Source of the DNA: Ophioderma brevispina
Taxonomy: Eukaryota; Echinodermata; Ophiuroidea; Amphilepidida; Ophiodermatidae
DNA length: 64,000 bases
Reading direction: 5' to 3'
Assembly (NCBI GenBank): GCA_023653785.1
Contig: JAMKCH010002890.1
Coordinates: 1 to 64,000 of the forward strand
Shown here one piece after another: positions 21,240-35,313 of the stretch. Every line of letters begins with the position of its first letter. The first letter of the stretch is position 1. The translations under genes were made by a program, and so were the position numbers. The notes below the pieces were generated by a model. The model was not told the origin of the DNA and did not search any database. It was given only the letters and a program-made list of their open reading frames with translations.

Positions 21240-21795
21240 GTTAAAGGGACATAATTGCATGAAAATAATGACATAATGGAAAGGACCCCGTACTGAAACT
21301 CACTTCCACGATTTGAAAAACAATTGGATGTTTACATTCTGGTGAAAACATAAAAAACAGTAAGAGTTCGGGGGGGGGGTTAGTTTGTGCAATTTCTGGA
21401 ACAGAAAAGCAAGGAGTTCACATCAGTGGACCAGAATTTATAGTGTATCTAGCATGGTTTTTAGCGACACAATTCAAAAGCATTCAGACCGGATCAGGCA
21501 TGATACTTTTTTGAGGCCTGTAGTAAGATATTGCTCTGGCAAGTGAAAGGCAATAGCAATGGTCTGTGAGCAGATGAACATTGCTTTCTCAAGTTGGTAA
21601 ATGCTGGCAGTAATGTCCATCTTCCTTGTTCCAGAAATTGCCACAAACTGCATCTTCCCCTGGAACTCTTCCTGGTTTTTACTGTTTTTACAGAATGTAA
21701 ACATCCAATTGTTTTCAAACTCGTGGAAGTGATTTTAAGTAAGGGTCCTTTTCAATTATGTCATTTTGGTTCATGTCATTAGTTCCTTTAACGTG
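21240..21795. mobile_element. About 555-bp inverted-repeat MITE
   Basis: The left arm (TAAAGGGACATAATTGCATG...GGATGTTTACATTCTG...AAGAGTTCGGGG) is inverted in the right arm (GGAACTCTTCCTGG...CAGAATGTAAACATCC...CATGTCATTAGTTCCTTTA). A diverged second copy lies at 30226-30745. Confidence 0.82.
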
Positions 21796-21965
21796 GCGGC
21801 CATTTTGAATTCAAGATGTCTGCCACAACTGAATTTCCAGCATGGTTCTCAATGTCTCATTGAATTCCTTGACCCTAAGACATCATGAACCTGGCTGTAT
21901 ACACCAGAATTTTGCCTCAACGAATCTCAGGGACCAAGTTATAGGCAGTAGAGTAGTAAGTAGTA
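21785..21965 (+). mobile_element. Fragment of the 42.6-46.6 kb inverted-repeat element
   Basis: GGCGGCCATTTTGAATTCAAGATG, ATTGAATTCCTTGACCCTAAGAC, CACCAGAATTTTGCCTC and ACGAATCTCAGGGACCAAGTTATAGGC closely match 45540-45660 of the large element. This is a short solo piece of one arm. Confidence 0.7.
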
Positions 21966-21999
21966 GTTTACGGTGGGCTGGCCTTTTGAAAAATGGCGG

Positions 22000-24900
22000 A
22001 AACCCTCGAGTCCATCCCAACGGCTCCCATGTTAACATGTAACCTCGTTCAGACGGGTCTCCTCTTGAACAAAATGATACCACCCGCGGAGGATCTGGAG
22101 GGGAGGCACGGGGCCATCTGCTTCATGGCTATTGCAATGTCTATACAACTCGACGGTTACAGAATTCTATATATGAAGTTGGGGACCCACTTTTTACATA
22201 CGATTTTTGCATTTGACCTTTGAATTTTAAATCGACCAGCGACGATAGCGCATGCATGCTAATCATACAGTAGCCTCATGCTACCAAACTTGGTAGCAAT
22301 GTAGTACCCTGAATGTCACCCAAGGTTAAATGCCAGAGCACGGGATTACTTAAATGTGGAATATGATTTACTGCCTAAGCTAAAATACATCAGCAGCCCC
22401 GAGACTTAAACTTAAATTAAGTTGATCCTGAGGAATGATTTTAAGGCGGATAGTTTTACATAGTGATATTGCTGTTCATTTAAAAAATGGGTTTTTTGCC
22501 ATTTTTGCATTTATAATTGGTCATAAGTTTTTTTCTCGAAATATATATATCCTCTCAGGAAGAGCTCATCTCGGAAGATACCACTCCAACAATGGTACGT
22601 CAAAAAACGTATTTCGCTGTTATTTTCAATGTGAAACCAGGGTGACACCAGACAACATGACTTTATATATAAGCTGGCCGGTGTGGTAATCGTGGATAAT
22701 TGTGTTACCAGGGTTTAGATGTTTATTGTTTTTTGTGTTGTTGTTTCTGTGAATATTTACGCGCACGATCAATCTGCGCAGTATTTCTCTTGGCATTAGT
22801 TAGGACCTTTGTGACAGGAGTATGGCCTCTAGTCCACCTACAACGGTGAAAAATAGGGCACGCGATTCAGTGGTTCTGCGCGCAAATTAGTTTCACCGCT
22901 TGATTCCGTTGCTCAAGCGGACATATATCCTTCACCGGTATACTCGACCCATTATTCGACGTGAAAAAATTAATTTTGATGTGGAATTATTGTTGTTACA
23001 CTACTCGACATGAAATGAAAATGCAACGCCAAGTTTTAAAACGATTAAATTGGGCGAGTTAGGACCGGGGGGAGAAACTTCCATTTCTTAACCTTATCTA
23101 GTAACTATGACCTGAATAGTCTCGGGCATTGTAAAAACTGCCAAAAAAATTGCGATATTTGGGTGTGATCACATTGTGTCAGTTTGTACTTTAAATCCTT
23201 GTAAAATACTTTTTTATGGTTACAAGGAAAAAAACCAATATTCGACATTCCCATATTCAACATTCTGAGAAGTGGGTATAACAGGTGTTTGAACGCTTTT
23301 TGATAGTCATCTCGTGGTAACTATACAAGTCGTAGCAGTCGAGTTGAGCTGCCCCAGTTTTACCCACCAGAAGTTACCAGTCATGTAAGAAAAGAAGAAA
23401 ATATGCGTCAAAAGAAGCAAAGCCGATAATATTCAATCTGTCATGACAATTGAATATTGTCACCAATTCAGCATGTACCTATTGAAGGCAGAATCCAAAA
23501 TTTATCGAACAGAATGAGATTTGGTCTGACCTTGGCCAATTAGTCGAGCGTCAACATTATTTTAAGTACTTATTCAAAGGTGAATTTCGATCCTATATTA
23601 CAAATTGTGCGCATCAACGGGAATTAGGTCTATGACGAATGGACGAGGCTATTATTTTGACTTTCAATAACCTGTGGTGTTCAGTCAACTAGATCAGTAC
23701 AAGTTCACGATTTGTCCTCTAACTACATCAGAAGAAGACCTCAACAGCTTCACGGTATTGTTTTATCAATTATGTTTCCTGGTCGCTTATATTTTAATTG
23801 TTTTAATCTATCCAGTTATTATCCTCAATTAGTGAAGACAGGCCGTACGTTTTATACACGGCCATTCAATATTACCGGTGCTGCAGTATTTAATCAATTG
23901 GACCTGAACAACTTTTGTATAAAATATTCTTTTTACCTGTCAACTTGATTGGTGCCGGACCAGTTAGATATTTGTGTGTACGCGTATTTAAATTCAATAA
24001 TTTCTTCACTGTATGTTGCTTAATTATTAATGACACAGTGGTTATTTCTAAGACCTTCACTATTTTGACTTTTGTCATTTTTCCGGATTGCATTAACTTA
24101 ATCAAACATGGAATAGCCCGAACCTCGACCAAATCAGAAAAACTAGGAGTGTTGTGGCATTTTGGGGTCTTATGCTTTTGCTTATAATAATCGTTGGATT
24201 GGTATTTGCAATTGGTTATGTATTTCTATTGTTTGTTTTAATTCTTAGAATGCGATATCGAAATTTCTATATCAAATTACGCCTGTTTTTGTCAGTGTAT
24301 GCGCACATGCACAAAAATTACTGTCTATACGCATATACTATTAACCGCGTCTACCAAGAGGGGTCCCCCCTGTTGTTGTTTTGTATGTTTTTACGCCCCA
24401 ACTACACAAAAAAAAGGTGATCCTGAAGTTAGGAATGGGGATGGTGGTCGGGAGAAAGTACCGTTGACATGCCAAGTGCACTGTTAGAACAAACATGAGT
24501 TGCATAAAATGTTAACAGTACTGGTGTACCCTGTGAAATCCTACAACCGTTGTTTAAAAATTAAACCATTTTCTTTATTTATTTATTTATTTATATTTAT
24601 TTGTCTTTCTTTACCCGGGGAGCCTCATCATAACTTTGTACTGATATTCAAGAGGGCCCTGTTACATGATACAGAATATCATAGCAATAAACATCTAAAT
24701 GTAAGTGACCAATACAGTATATACAACGAATAATATATTATAACAGTTGGTCAATACAAGTTTTTGAATGAATGCATTTTCGTAGAGACTAATTACAGCG
24801 AAAACATTATAGGTAGCTTATCCCAAAGCCTACAACTTTTTCTTACAGCATTAATATTCCCTGATGGAATTACAGAGAATTAAATGTTTGACGTTCTCGA

Positions 24901-25680
24901 CCATGATAATGAAGAATGGGCAAAATGTAAATTGATGAGACAAATATGGGGTGCCTATGGGTAAGACAAAGGAAGTAATAGTAGGATTGTTTTTCCCATC
25001 TTTGATAAGTTTAACCCAGTTTTAGAGATGCCCATCATTTCATCAATAGTTTTCTTATATCAGCCGCTAGCCGAAGACCAAAAATACGAGCAAGCCCGTT
25101 TGGTCATGGTTGTGAACAACTTACATTGTATTTGAGAAGCAACATAGGGTTTGACCAACTGGCTCAATAATCCAAAAGTGCATGATTAAGGCTGTAAGCA
25201 AATCATGTTGAGTGTATCATTGCAAGGTAATACTTGAACCCTACGATAATGCCAATGCGTTTTAGAATTTTGGAGGAGAGATATTGATGACATGCTCAAC
25301 ACAAGATAGCAGTGGATCAAAGATTAAATAAGATATTTAAACTTAATCCCCTTTTTTCAAAATAATCACCATTATATGCAACACATAAATACATTAAAAT
25401 CATTAAGAACCTCTCTAGTACCAAAAATCATAAGCTTGGTGTTTCTTAGTTTTTAATGTGAGATTATTTATCCTTAAACCAAGAAGCAATTTTGACGATT
25501 TTCATTAAGTTCATTGGAGGTGTTGATTCATTATCAGTTACATAAGATATATTTGTGGTCATCAGCAAGAGCTTACAATTGTCAAATTTACAAACATACA
25601 TTTCTTCTCAATTACTTTGAGTACGTCAAGGCGACCCCCTAAGTTCTTATTTATTTATTCTGCCATTGAACTGCTGTCAT
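22000..25680. other. Long non-coding stretch
   Basis: Apart from a diverged copy of the 856-1015 repeat at 22800-22935 and a TTTA microsatellite at 24575-24602, nothing is recognised. No frame shows codon bias or a familiar domain. Confidence 0.5.
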
Positions 25681-25689
25681 GTTCATTCG

Positions 25690-27420
25690 TGAAATCCCTT
25701 AATTTCAGGATAAGGTTAATGATAGTGAAATTAAATTAAGGTCATATAGAGATGACAACTACATGTATTTTAAGATGGTGAACAATCTGCCGTGAATTTA
25801 TCTAAATCTTTAGAATCCTTCTCAAAGGATCGGGTTAAAATTGATGTTATCCAATCTCGAGGCTTATGGCATTTGTTCACAAAGAATTGTAAGAAAAAAA
25901 ACCCTTTGATATAGATTGGCCTACAGCCCCCATTAAAGCATTTGGTCGTTTACTTTTCATATGATGAAAGTGCTGCAGAGAATATGAATTTTGCTCCCAG
26001 GTGAAGCAAATTAAAACCCTATTAAATATTTGGAAAGAGGAAGTTGACCCTGCGGTCAAAAATCCTTGTGATAAAAACTTTTGCTTTGGCAAAATTAATA
26101 TTTAAAGCTTCGTAATTCATATTCCTTATATGGTAAACAGCAGATTATAAAGGTATATTTAAGTTCTTATGGAATGGTGGTAAAGGTTTTATTAAGAAGA
26201 GTACATTTATTGGTGCTAAATTGTGGATGTTGGTGGTTTTAAAAATGGTGGATTTAAGTCATTATTTGATGCCAAAAATTACATGGGTTAATAGGTATAA
26301 TATTACATCGGCCAATTTGAAGATTCTTTTTGTTGATTTACATACCATCCCATTGGCGGAAATCTGTGTTTACTGTAAATTAATCCGAACAGATTCAAGA
26401 AATTGAAGGACTGTTTCAATTTTTTTATAGGGATATGCTTAAAAATCTTTTTTGATCTTTTTATAATTATACCAAGAACTCAACACCTTATCATACCAGT
26501 GTAAAATTTTGGAATATCAACACATTTGTATTAACAAAAAGCCTGTTTTTAACAAGCAGCTTTTACAATGTGTTCAAACTAGTTAGCGATCTATTTTATA
26601 CAAATGGTAATATCATTCCTTTTGATATTTGGTTGCATAAGGGGTTTCTTATAAATATTTTTTATGTGTTGGAGAAGCATTGTAGATGCAATTTTCCAAT
26701 AGTCTTTGGAGAAGCAAATTTTTGAAACAGGGTTTGATTTCAGATCTTTGTGTATTAAAAGGGCTTGATATGATGTGCGGACAAAAAAATTCACCTCAAG
26801 AATAGGTCTTCAAAATTAGTTATCAAACACTGATTAAAAAATTTGGCAGCCCCTACTTCCTCAGAAGAAGTACAACTTGAGAATTTGAATATTAATGAGG
26901 AATGGAACGATTTTATCTATGCCTTTAAAATCATCATATATGACATCATCAGGACAAGGATGTTTCAGTATAAATTAATTTAAATTGTTTAATGACCAAT
27001 AATAGATGATATAAGGTGCCAATATTGTTTAATTCTGATACTTGTACTGTCATTGTACAGCTATCCGAGAATACAAAATTCAACCTCTTTTGGGAATGTG
27101 TCCTGCTGTGAAATTGGGATGATTTTTAAAGTCATTGGATAAAGTAAATGTCATGTTGATATTGACTTTCTGGATTATAAAACAATTCTTTTTTGGGTTT
27201 GGGCCTGAATGAATCTGATAGATTAATAAACTTTCTTGTGTCTTATTTGGTTAAGAAATGATTATGATAGCAGCTTTAGGAATCAAATTCCCCTCCTTTG
27301 TAGGTTTATAACAACTTTGATAAAATTTCCTATAAACTGTAGAACCGATTGCCTTGGTGGTGTAATACGATTACATTTAGTAACAAGTGGAGCATCTTAG
27401 AACCTATGGTACAAGTAGGG
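25690..27420 (+). mobile_element. Non-LTR retrotransposon (Tx1/L1-like) ORF2 fragment, C-terminal half
   Basis: Translation in shifting frames gives IDWPTAPIKAFGRLL, QIKTLLNIWKERKLTLR, FKFLWNGG, KKSTFIGAK and GGFKMVDLSHYLMPKITWVN, then FYRDML and NLFWECVLL. This order matches the region after the RT catalytic core in Tx1/L1-clade proteins (W..RGLTL.GKI, FLW, DGGL.M.D). Many stops and frameshifts, so inactive. The catalytic YADD segment is not visible upstream. Confidence 0.8.
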
Positions 27421-27429
27421 AGGAATGTT

Positions 27430-27821
27430 TAGTCTCATGAATGTGATCGCAAGATTGGGAGTATCTAATTCTTCTATGTATATTTACAATGTATTGGATT
27501 GTTTTCGAATGTAATGGGTGTATGGTCCTTTTGTGGTAAATTGTTTAGGCCTGAGCATCGGGAAAAAAATAACAGCCTCTTGAAAGGCATGAAATATAAA
27601 AAAAACAGCATACATTACAATTTTTTACAGTTCACACAATTTGGAAAAGAATCACGAAACTGATAAATACATAGGGCCTAAATAGAGGCCTTGAGGAATA
27701 CCAATATTCACACCTTTAAAGTCAGAATGTAATACAGATGTTAACGTTTGAGATGCTATTACTGAGCTAGGGGAATAAACCACAAGACATGGCCAGAAAT
27801 GCCATAACAATTTTCAACTTT

Positions 27822-27857
<36 letters not shown>

Positions 27858-30200
27858 TGTTTAAAACTTGTTCAAGAAATGAACCACCTTGTTTAAAAGG
27901 TTCAGTAGTCGGTGCGTAAATTTTTTACACAATTTGTTAATTTTGATTTTTAAAAACAAGGTTAAAGCGATGCACAGGGTAAACATCAGTTGGTTAAATT
28001 TTGCGAGTTGTTTACAATTGTTTTAAAACTTATACACATTGTTTAAGACACCGTTATAACAACAAACCCCTGGGGAATCATGTTGTTTACACATTTAAAC
28101 AAAGCACACTTTTAACACTTAAGTGGGGGGGGGGGGGGTCTAATAGACCCCAAAATTTGTTTTCGTGCTGGCTGCTTTACGCATGGGATTTTTTTTCGTC
28201 GATTTTTTGGTAATTGTTGATTTTGAAATAATGCGCTTCTTTTCAACAAAAAAAATAATACAATCAGCCAGCCGTTAATAATTAATTTAGTGTGTGTCCC
28301 ATGACCCCGGGCAATAACAGAAGTCAACTGGGAATATTTTAAATCAAGATCGGTAGCCATTTTTTTTGCTGATATACTGTGCACACATACATTAAGTAAA
28401 CAATTATTACTACCATAAAAATAATAACCCTTTATATGCTGAAAACCAATTTCATAGTGGACGTTGCTTAAACCGTACTGTGAAAATGACGTGTACTTTG
28501 CAACCCCTAAAATACAGGATGTGCCTAAAACTGCAGTTTATGTTAAATATATCTAATTTTGGGTTCTTCTAGAATAAATATCAACATAAATAAAGTTTTC
28601 AAAAAGTTTAATGTAAGCGCAAGGCACATTTTGTCCAATTGGTCTTCATGTTTTTGAAACACTATTTTTGGCCCCTAACAATTTGCAGCATAATAACAAA
28701 TTTTATTTCATTGCCGGTTTGGTGTTGTTTTGTGACCATTATGGCCATGTGTAGTATATATTTCGTGCAACAAATTCTTTCCGGAAAGTGGTTTTCTTGC
28801 CCCCCCCCCTTGGAATCCAAAAGCGTGCTTGCAGATGTATCCTGGGCAATGGTATAACAACATATACAATGGCACTTGACTTGTCATTCATTTGTTGAGA
28901 AAGCAAGTACCTCCGAGAAATTCTCCAATGGTTTGCTACTCCTGAGAATAGGTCAACAATGAAAACTCAGGAAAAAAATCCAAATTTGGTCCAATTTAGA
29001 GATGTGGAGGGGACCAAACGATTCCAGTGTAGTCCTCTACCATATTTAGGTCCAATTGCTCCATAACCCAAAATTGATAATGGCAAGTGCATTTTCCATA
29101 GTTTGTAATTATGGCAAATAATATTTTGTTAAAATTTAGATTGGGTTGCAGATTACATTGATGTTATAATGGTAATTGTGTGGAGTGATTTCTTTGTTCT
29201 GCGGGGTGTGTATATCATGTGTGAGTGTGTGGTTGATATTTTTTTTTTCCTTTTGTGTGTGATTGTGTAATATAATAGTGTGAGGGTTGTGTTTGTGTGA
29301 CATGAGTCGAGTGCATTTGTGTGTATGAATCTAGATGTGGTAAGGTGTGTGTAGCTGTTGGAGAGAGCATGAATATGTGGGGTGTGAATGTGTTCGTGCA
29401 AGATTTGTGTGTGTGTATAATGTTTGTGTGTGGAGTGAGGGGATGCGGGGTGCTGTTAGTGGATGTATAAGTGTGAGTATAGATGTTTGATGTTATGGAT
29501 GTTATTTTGGTATGGATGTGTTTTTAATGTGGCGGTATGTATAACATAGATGGGTGTGTTCATTGTGTTGTGTTATCATATTTTGCTTATTTTTATGGAA
29601 AGTAGGCCTATTTATTATTTATTTATCGCATATAGTCAATTATAATTTAGGTCAATGCTTGGTTTTATGTATATATATATTAATATGAATTTATTATATT
29701 GTAAATTTTTACTCAATTCAGCTTATAGCTGCTTGTGACTTATTATTTAATAAACAAGAACGATAACAAACCCAAACCCCTTGGTCACTAAGTGTTAAAG
29801 ACCCATCTTTAACACAGCAATTTCTAAACAGTGTTTCTCCCAAGTGTGTGTGACGTCAGAATGGCCAAAATACTTGGAGCCAATTCAAGCTAGGTCCTTT
29901 ATGTACTTTGTTATTATAAAATGCCGAGTATTATAGTTTTGCCCCTGTTAAAACACTTGACTTGGTATAGAGTCTATGCCGAATTTTGGCCAAAGGTGGT
30001 CACGATGTCATTTGGGCTTTGGTGGTCTACTATTATTTATTATTCGAATTAACTCATTGACATTCATTAATGAGATAACAGACCGGTATATTGATAGAAA
30101 TATGCCGAAAATGATAATATTTTCGAGATTTCTTGCCGTAAACCCAGATTTGACGGACGTATGTGCTGGCAGCTAGGTGCCGCGGGCTTCGTTGCCATAT
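27430..30200. other. Non-coding stretch with simple repeats
   Basis: Contains a poly(T) tract (27823-27852), a G12 run (28126-28138) and GT-rich sequence at 29170-29560 (TGTGTGTGAT, GTGTATGAAT, GATGTGTTTTT). The GT-rich part produces H/T-rich spurious frames. No gene signal. Confidence 0.6.
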
Positions 30201-30225
30201 GCTGTAATTTTTACAGCTTTGACTT

Positions 30226-30745
30226 AAGGGACATGAGCATAAAAATGACATAATTGAAAGTACCCTCACTGGCTTCCAAGTTTTGAAACAATTTGGATGT
30301 TTACATTCTGTAAAAACATAAAAACAGGAAGAGTTCGGCGGGGGGGGGGGTGGCATTTTGTGGGATTTCTGTAACAAGATTGACATTACTGCAAGCAATT
30401 TCCAAACTTGAAATCATTTTGTCATCAGCTCACAGACTCATTGCTATTGTCTTATGTGCTAATCCCGTCTAATCCCTCTTTCACTTGCCAATCAATATCT
30501 TACTACAGCTCCTAAAGTACAAGGCCTGAATCCCGGGTCTGAATTCGCTTGTTGAATTGTGTCGCAAAATATGCTAGATACACTGTAAATTCTGTCAAGG
30601 GATGTGAACACTTTGCCCTCCTGTTCCAGAAATTGCGCCAAACTGTCCCCCTTCCGTAACGGCTTCCTGTTTTTTTGACTGTTGTTTACATAATGTAACT
30701 TTCCAAATTGGGGGTTTTTCAAACTTCCAGTTTTAAATTGGCGCC
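30226..30745. mobile_element. Second copy of the 21.2-kb inverted-repeat MITE
   Basis: Shares GGGACAT...AAAATGACATAAT, GGATGTTTACATTCTGTAAAAACATAAAAACAG, GAAGAGTTCGG(C)GGGGG and the inverted right arm CTGTTCCAGAAATTG...GTTTACATAATG. More degraded on the right side. Confidence 0.75.
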
Positions 30746-31619
30746 CTTACCAAACCCCTCTTTCTGGTGCAAATGATTTAATGCATTCTAAATATTAAAA
30801 AGAAAAAACGAACAACAACAAAACAACAACAAAAAAACAAAATTTTAAAAAGAACACCTCTCAAAATATAGGTTACATTTTCAGTCTGAGTTTTTATTAA
30901 AATGCATTTACGTTACTACTTGGCGCACGATATATTTTCTGTTTTAACACTCATTTTTGCCGTCTAATTTCTTTCCCACGGAATCTGGTAATAGGGCTTC
31001 CCTTAGAGGAATATTTTTCCCCTGTGTAATTATGTTTTTTTATGCACACGGTCAATTAACAGCAAAAAGAACATAGGCCTATATATATTGCATCAACCCA
31101 TTTAAGAACGAGATATTTTCAAATAACATATCAGGTGTCCCTAAAAACTTAAAAATCTTCTGATTTTTGTACTGGTGCAAAGCTTTATATCAAATAATCC
31201 CCGTCATTGATAGGAGTAAAGCTGATAACTGTTTCTTTGGTAAAAAAAAATGTGAATTTCTAATTTGTATAGGAAGCAATTGATAACGGAAATTAACCGA
31301 TGTTTTTATTGAAATATAAGCGTACTTACAAATCACGTTTTGTTTCATTTTAAACTTATTTCTGTAACCAAGTAAAAGGTAGAGGATCTATTGTGCGTCA
31401 AATCTATACATCTAAATCACTACACATAAAACATGGACGACTTGAAATCTCCTCGTTGCAAAAGCAGCCAGCACCTTTGATACATGCTTGTCACATGTCA
31501 GTCCCACCTGAAAATATATGCCCCCCCTGCAAAAAGCTGGTTACACAACTGCCATGCCCCGTTCAGTTGTTATAATAAGCAAATCTTGAGTGGAATGCCT
31601 TCGGTAAGAATCTTCTCAG

Positions 31620-31740
31620 TCCCGAATGGTTGGCATAGTGGTGCTTTGGCCTGGGCTCACTATTTTTTATGGAAATGGCCCTCTCCAGTTAGGGTATGGG
31701 CCATGCCCTTCTGCGCATGTGCGATTCGTAATCCCTATCA
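31620..31740 (+). repeat. Probable tRNA-derived SINE head
   Basis: GGTTGGCATAGTGGTGC contains TGGCATAGTGG, which fits the polymerase III A-box consensus TRGYNNARNNG. About 85 bp on, GCGATTCGTAATCCC resembles a B box. The spacing is longer than in a tRNA but normal for a degraded SINE. No cloverleaf could be drawn, so it is not called as a tRNA gene. Confidence 0.45.
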
Positions 31741-32094
31741 CTGGAGGAGAGCAACACCAAGCGTTAATTCATAAATTATTCAAAAATCATATAACTATCT
31801 GTTGCCACAAATAAAACTTGCCAGTTTCCTTGAAATGAATAAAATGTCACTTCAATTTCATTCCCCCCCCAATATCAGTTGGACCAATAAGATACGCTAA
31901 CGCTATAGCCTAAAGATATTCAATTACCGGCCCGGTGTGCTGTTTAGAAAAACACGTTCTCCTTTTCATCTGGGAGTGCAAACCATTGTTCTGCACTCCC
32001 AGTTTCTGGTGTTTGATAGATGAGAACCTTACATGGAAACAGCATATTGATTCTACAGCGAAGGTAAGTTTTCACGAAATGATTGGTCTGTCCA

Positions 32095-32240
32095 GGCCCG
32101 TACTCGGGTGGTGCGGGGGGTGCGGTCGCACCCACCCCCCCGCCCAAATATTCGACAAAATGGAAAAAAGGTCCACTTTGTTGCTATATTGTTGATAAAA
32201 AGGTCCAAATTTAGAAACTTTTTGACAAGAAAATCCCACT
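32095..32240. mobile_element. hAT-like MITE fragment
   Basis: Starts CAGGCCCGTACTCGGG followed by GGTGCGGGGGGTGCGGTCGCACCC, then AAGGTCCACTTTG and AAGGTCCAAATTT modules. This resembles the CAGTGGCGTACC...CCCCCTCTGG layout at 9826. The matching right terminus was not found, so it is called as a fragment. Confidence 0.45.
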
Positions 32241-32799
32241 TTTTGGTGATAAAATGTGTATGTATCCCACCGGTGTGGTATCCCATTCAGTTCGCCACAT
32301 GTCATAGATCTACTGCCCCTGGTATGAATATTATTGGAAATGTTTTCGATTAGTGGGGGGGGGGGGGGGGTTCTTCTGAGTAACCTAGTGTTTATACCTC
32401 CAAAATAAGAGAAACCGTGAGCATCGTATCTGTGAACAACGTTATCAGTAGATTCTATAGCCGTATTTTGACAAATTGTTTCTTTTGTCTCTTTGCAATT
32501 TATTGGAGACTGCTACACACATCAGCTGGAGCATGCAACATTTGTGGAGATTTTACATTATTTTTCGTGTTTTTTTACCGTACACTACTCCATGAACCTG
32601 ACAATATTTCTTAAATATCATTATGTAAATATTTGTTCATAGTAGTAATAATCCACGAAACATGCTTGCTACACAACGGTAATACAACTTAGCCGCATCG
32701 TTGTGAATACATACACGTGTAAGCATTTCAAATATGTAAAACACCTATGTTCGAGAAAAATGGTGCGCTTCCTTTCTGGAATCTCCTCATGCCTTTAAG

Positions 32800-34950
32800 A
32801 CAACGTTTTTAGAACCCCCTGATACAACACCAAAACATTTCAAGTAATCGGTTTCACGTGATTAAATTGACTGAGATTTTTTAATTTGATTAAAAAATAT
32901 TTAAATTTCCCAAAATGTGCATTGCTGCTGTTTTAATATAATTTCCAAGCAGTCATTAAACATACATTACATTAGAACAGTGACTGTAAAATAACCATTA
33001 CCACATCAAATGTGACTGGATTTTATGTATTTGGTAGACAGTGGGTAACAAGCGTTATCCGATAACGTGTTTCTGTTTAGTTCATTGCCTTGCAATCATC
33101 GATTTAAGACACTATCAGTGATTTGAAAAATATTTGAAAATGGCAGGAATAGCTTCAAATTGAAGGATAAGTCTGAAAATTCTCATAAGTTTACCTTTTC
33201 CAGCTGTAGAATGACCGAAAAGGAAAAAACGGCAGTGTTTCCCGATACGATTGTCCATTCAATTACTTGTTGTTTATGCCGACGAAGTAATGACTAACAG
33301 CTCCCCCGATTCTGTCCTATTAGGTTGCTTTCTGTCTTAGCATTTGCAGGGTATGTTAGGAATCCTGTACTTGTTATACATGTAAAAATCTGATCTTTTG
33401 CACTGATTTTTTCGATTTGCTGAGTTAGCACATCCTGATAGTGTCTTTAAATTTTATGTGGGGGAACCAGCAAATAACTTTACCCCTCTTCAGAAGTTGG
33501 ATGACTAATTTTAAAATGCCCACATATCGCAAAATTTTAATAAATGGTGAACACGTTATCTGACAATGTACGTAGCTCTGTTCCCTGTTTCCACTATATA
33601 TTAAAGGTATTAGTAAAAGTCATGTAAAATTCGACTTCAAGCTAAAGAGAAGTAATATAATAAATTACACATTAGAAACTTCTAACACGTCTCTCTTTAA
33701 ATTATTTAGATGTTTAAAAATCAAATGTAGAAGAAATGAGCATTTTTCACTGTTTGGAACGATTGTATGGTGAAAAATACCTTATATTTGTATTTATTTT
33801 TGCATCCACCAAATAATAAAATACAGAAGTAGTAAAATGAATTAATCCCGTTGAGCGTTTTGAAGTAGGATTTGATATTGAACTTATCTCTAAGAAACTA
33901 TGGTGTGGAACAACGTTATCCAGCGCCATTATACAAAAGGTTAAAATCTGAATTTTTGTTCATGATAAGGTAATTGTTTTTCAAATTACATTGAATGGAT
34001 AGATCCTAACTGTTTTTTACAGCAACTGTGGTAGTTCTGTGCTGTAATATCACTGGAAATACAAGTTATGGAAAAAGGTACAAATATCATAGAACAATAC
34101 TTCCACTAAGGTTTGGGGAAAATTGCATCTATACTTTAGTGTAATATAACAAAAAACCATGGAATTCCTTTGCCAAACAGAGTCTGTTTGTATTATATGA
34201 GATATTCCAGGAAAATTTCTACTATTTGTATGTTCACACTTAATTGATGATGAAATGAAGCTACGGTTGTTCACATCGGAAAAAAGAGTCACACACAAAA
34301 TTACATAATTCAATGGTCTGCTATATAAAAGTGCGAGTAGTGGTGTTGTAATTGTATTGATTCGGTATCTTCAACATGTTTGACTTATAAAACGATTAAT
34401 ATTAAGCAGATGGAATCAACTTAATTGTTTATTTTCTGGAGTTGGAATGCACCGATTTTGGTAGAATAGCCCGGATACGGCTCAATATTTTTTTTCAGTT
34501 TTAAGGATTTTAATTTTTAAATGAAAAACTTATCACACAATGAGTACAGTTCAATTCCACACGGATATGAAAGTTCTTTCACAGACGTTTTTTAATCAAT
34601 TGTTGATCAATTGGACAGAAATATGGCGTGTGTGTTTCCTACTGACCTATTATGCGTCATGCTACCGTTTTGTGCCCACATTTTCCGCAGGAAAGATATA
34701 TACAATATCTTTTTGGCTTACGCTTTCTTTTATACGGGTCACAGATCAAAAGCACAAATTTAACTTTATTGAGGTTACCAAAACACCGAAACACAAGAGG
34801 GGGGGGGGGCTGGTGAAAAAAAAAAAATTAGGTGTGCTGTAAAAAAATGTCAGCGTTTATGCTTGTGATTTTTTTTATTATTCAGATTTCAGATATTTTT
34901 TAAATCATATATTTAATGTCCATGCAAGACATAGTGTCATTTTGTTTTAT
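32800..34950. other. Non-coding stretch, nothing recognised
   Basis: AT-rich sequence with no domain-bearing frame and no clear repeat. The right terminus of a GACATGAGGA-type MITE ends at about 32794 (AATCTCCTCATGCC then TTTAA). Confidence 0.5.
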
Positions 34951-34956
34951 CCTTAA

Positions 34957-35313
34957 AGGCTGACTCCGCGAGTTCCCAATGATGGCGCCCTCATTTTCAA
35001 ACCACTTGTGTTTTTATTTGGCATATAACATAATGCTTGTCCATGACTAATCACTGTGTGAAATAACTAAGCCTTCAAATCAAAGTCTTCATATAGAAAA
35101 TCATCTTGTTTTAAATTTCCGGATCCGAATTTTTTGTTATGCACATATCCTATGGCACTGTTATACTAATACATCAATGCTTACTGCATGGGAACGAAAG
35201 ATCGGATTCGTCTTAAACTTTGGAATTGGTCATTTTAGATGACTACCTTTAGTTCTAGTTGACTATTTTTAAGAAATAGACAAAAAAAAAATCAAAAATC
35301 TCTGAGTCAGCCT
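34957..35313. mobile_element. 357-bp TTAA MITE, AGGCTGACTC family
   Basis: Flanked by TTAA (34953-34956 and 35314-35317). The ends AGGCTGACTCCGCGAG and CTCTGAGTCAGCCT are inverted. No ORF. This is the fourth distinct TTAA-ended family in the window. Confidence 0.8.

Noticed and set aside
31620..31740. tRNA gene
   Set aside because: A-box and B-box-like words are present, but spacing is too long and no cloverleaf can be drawn. Called a SINE-like repeat instead.
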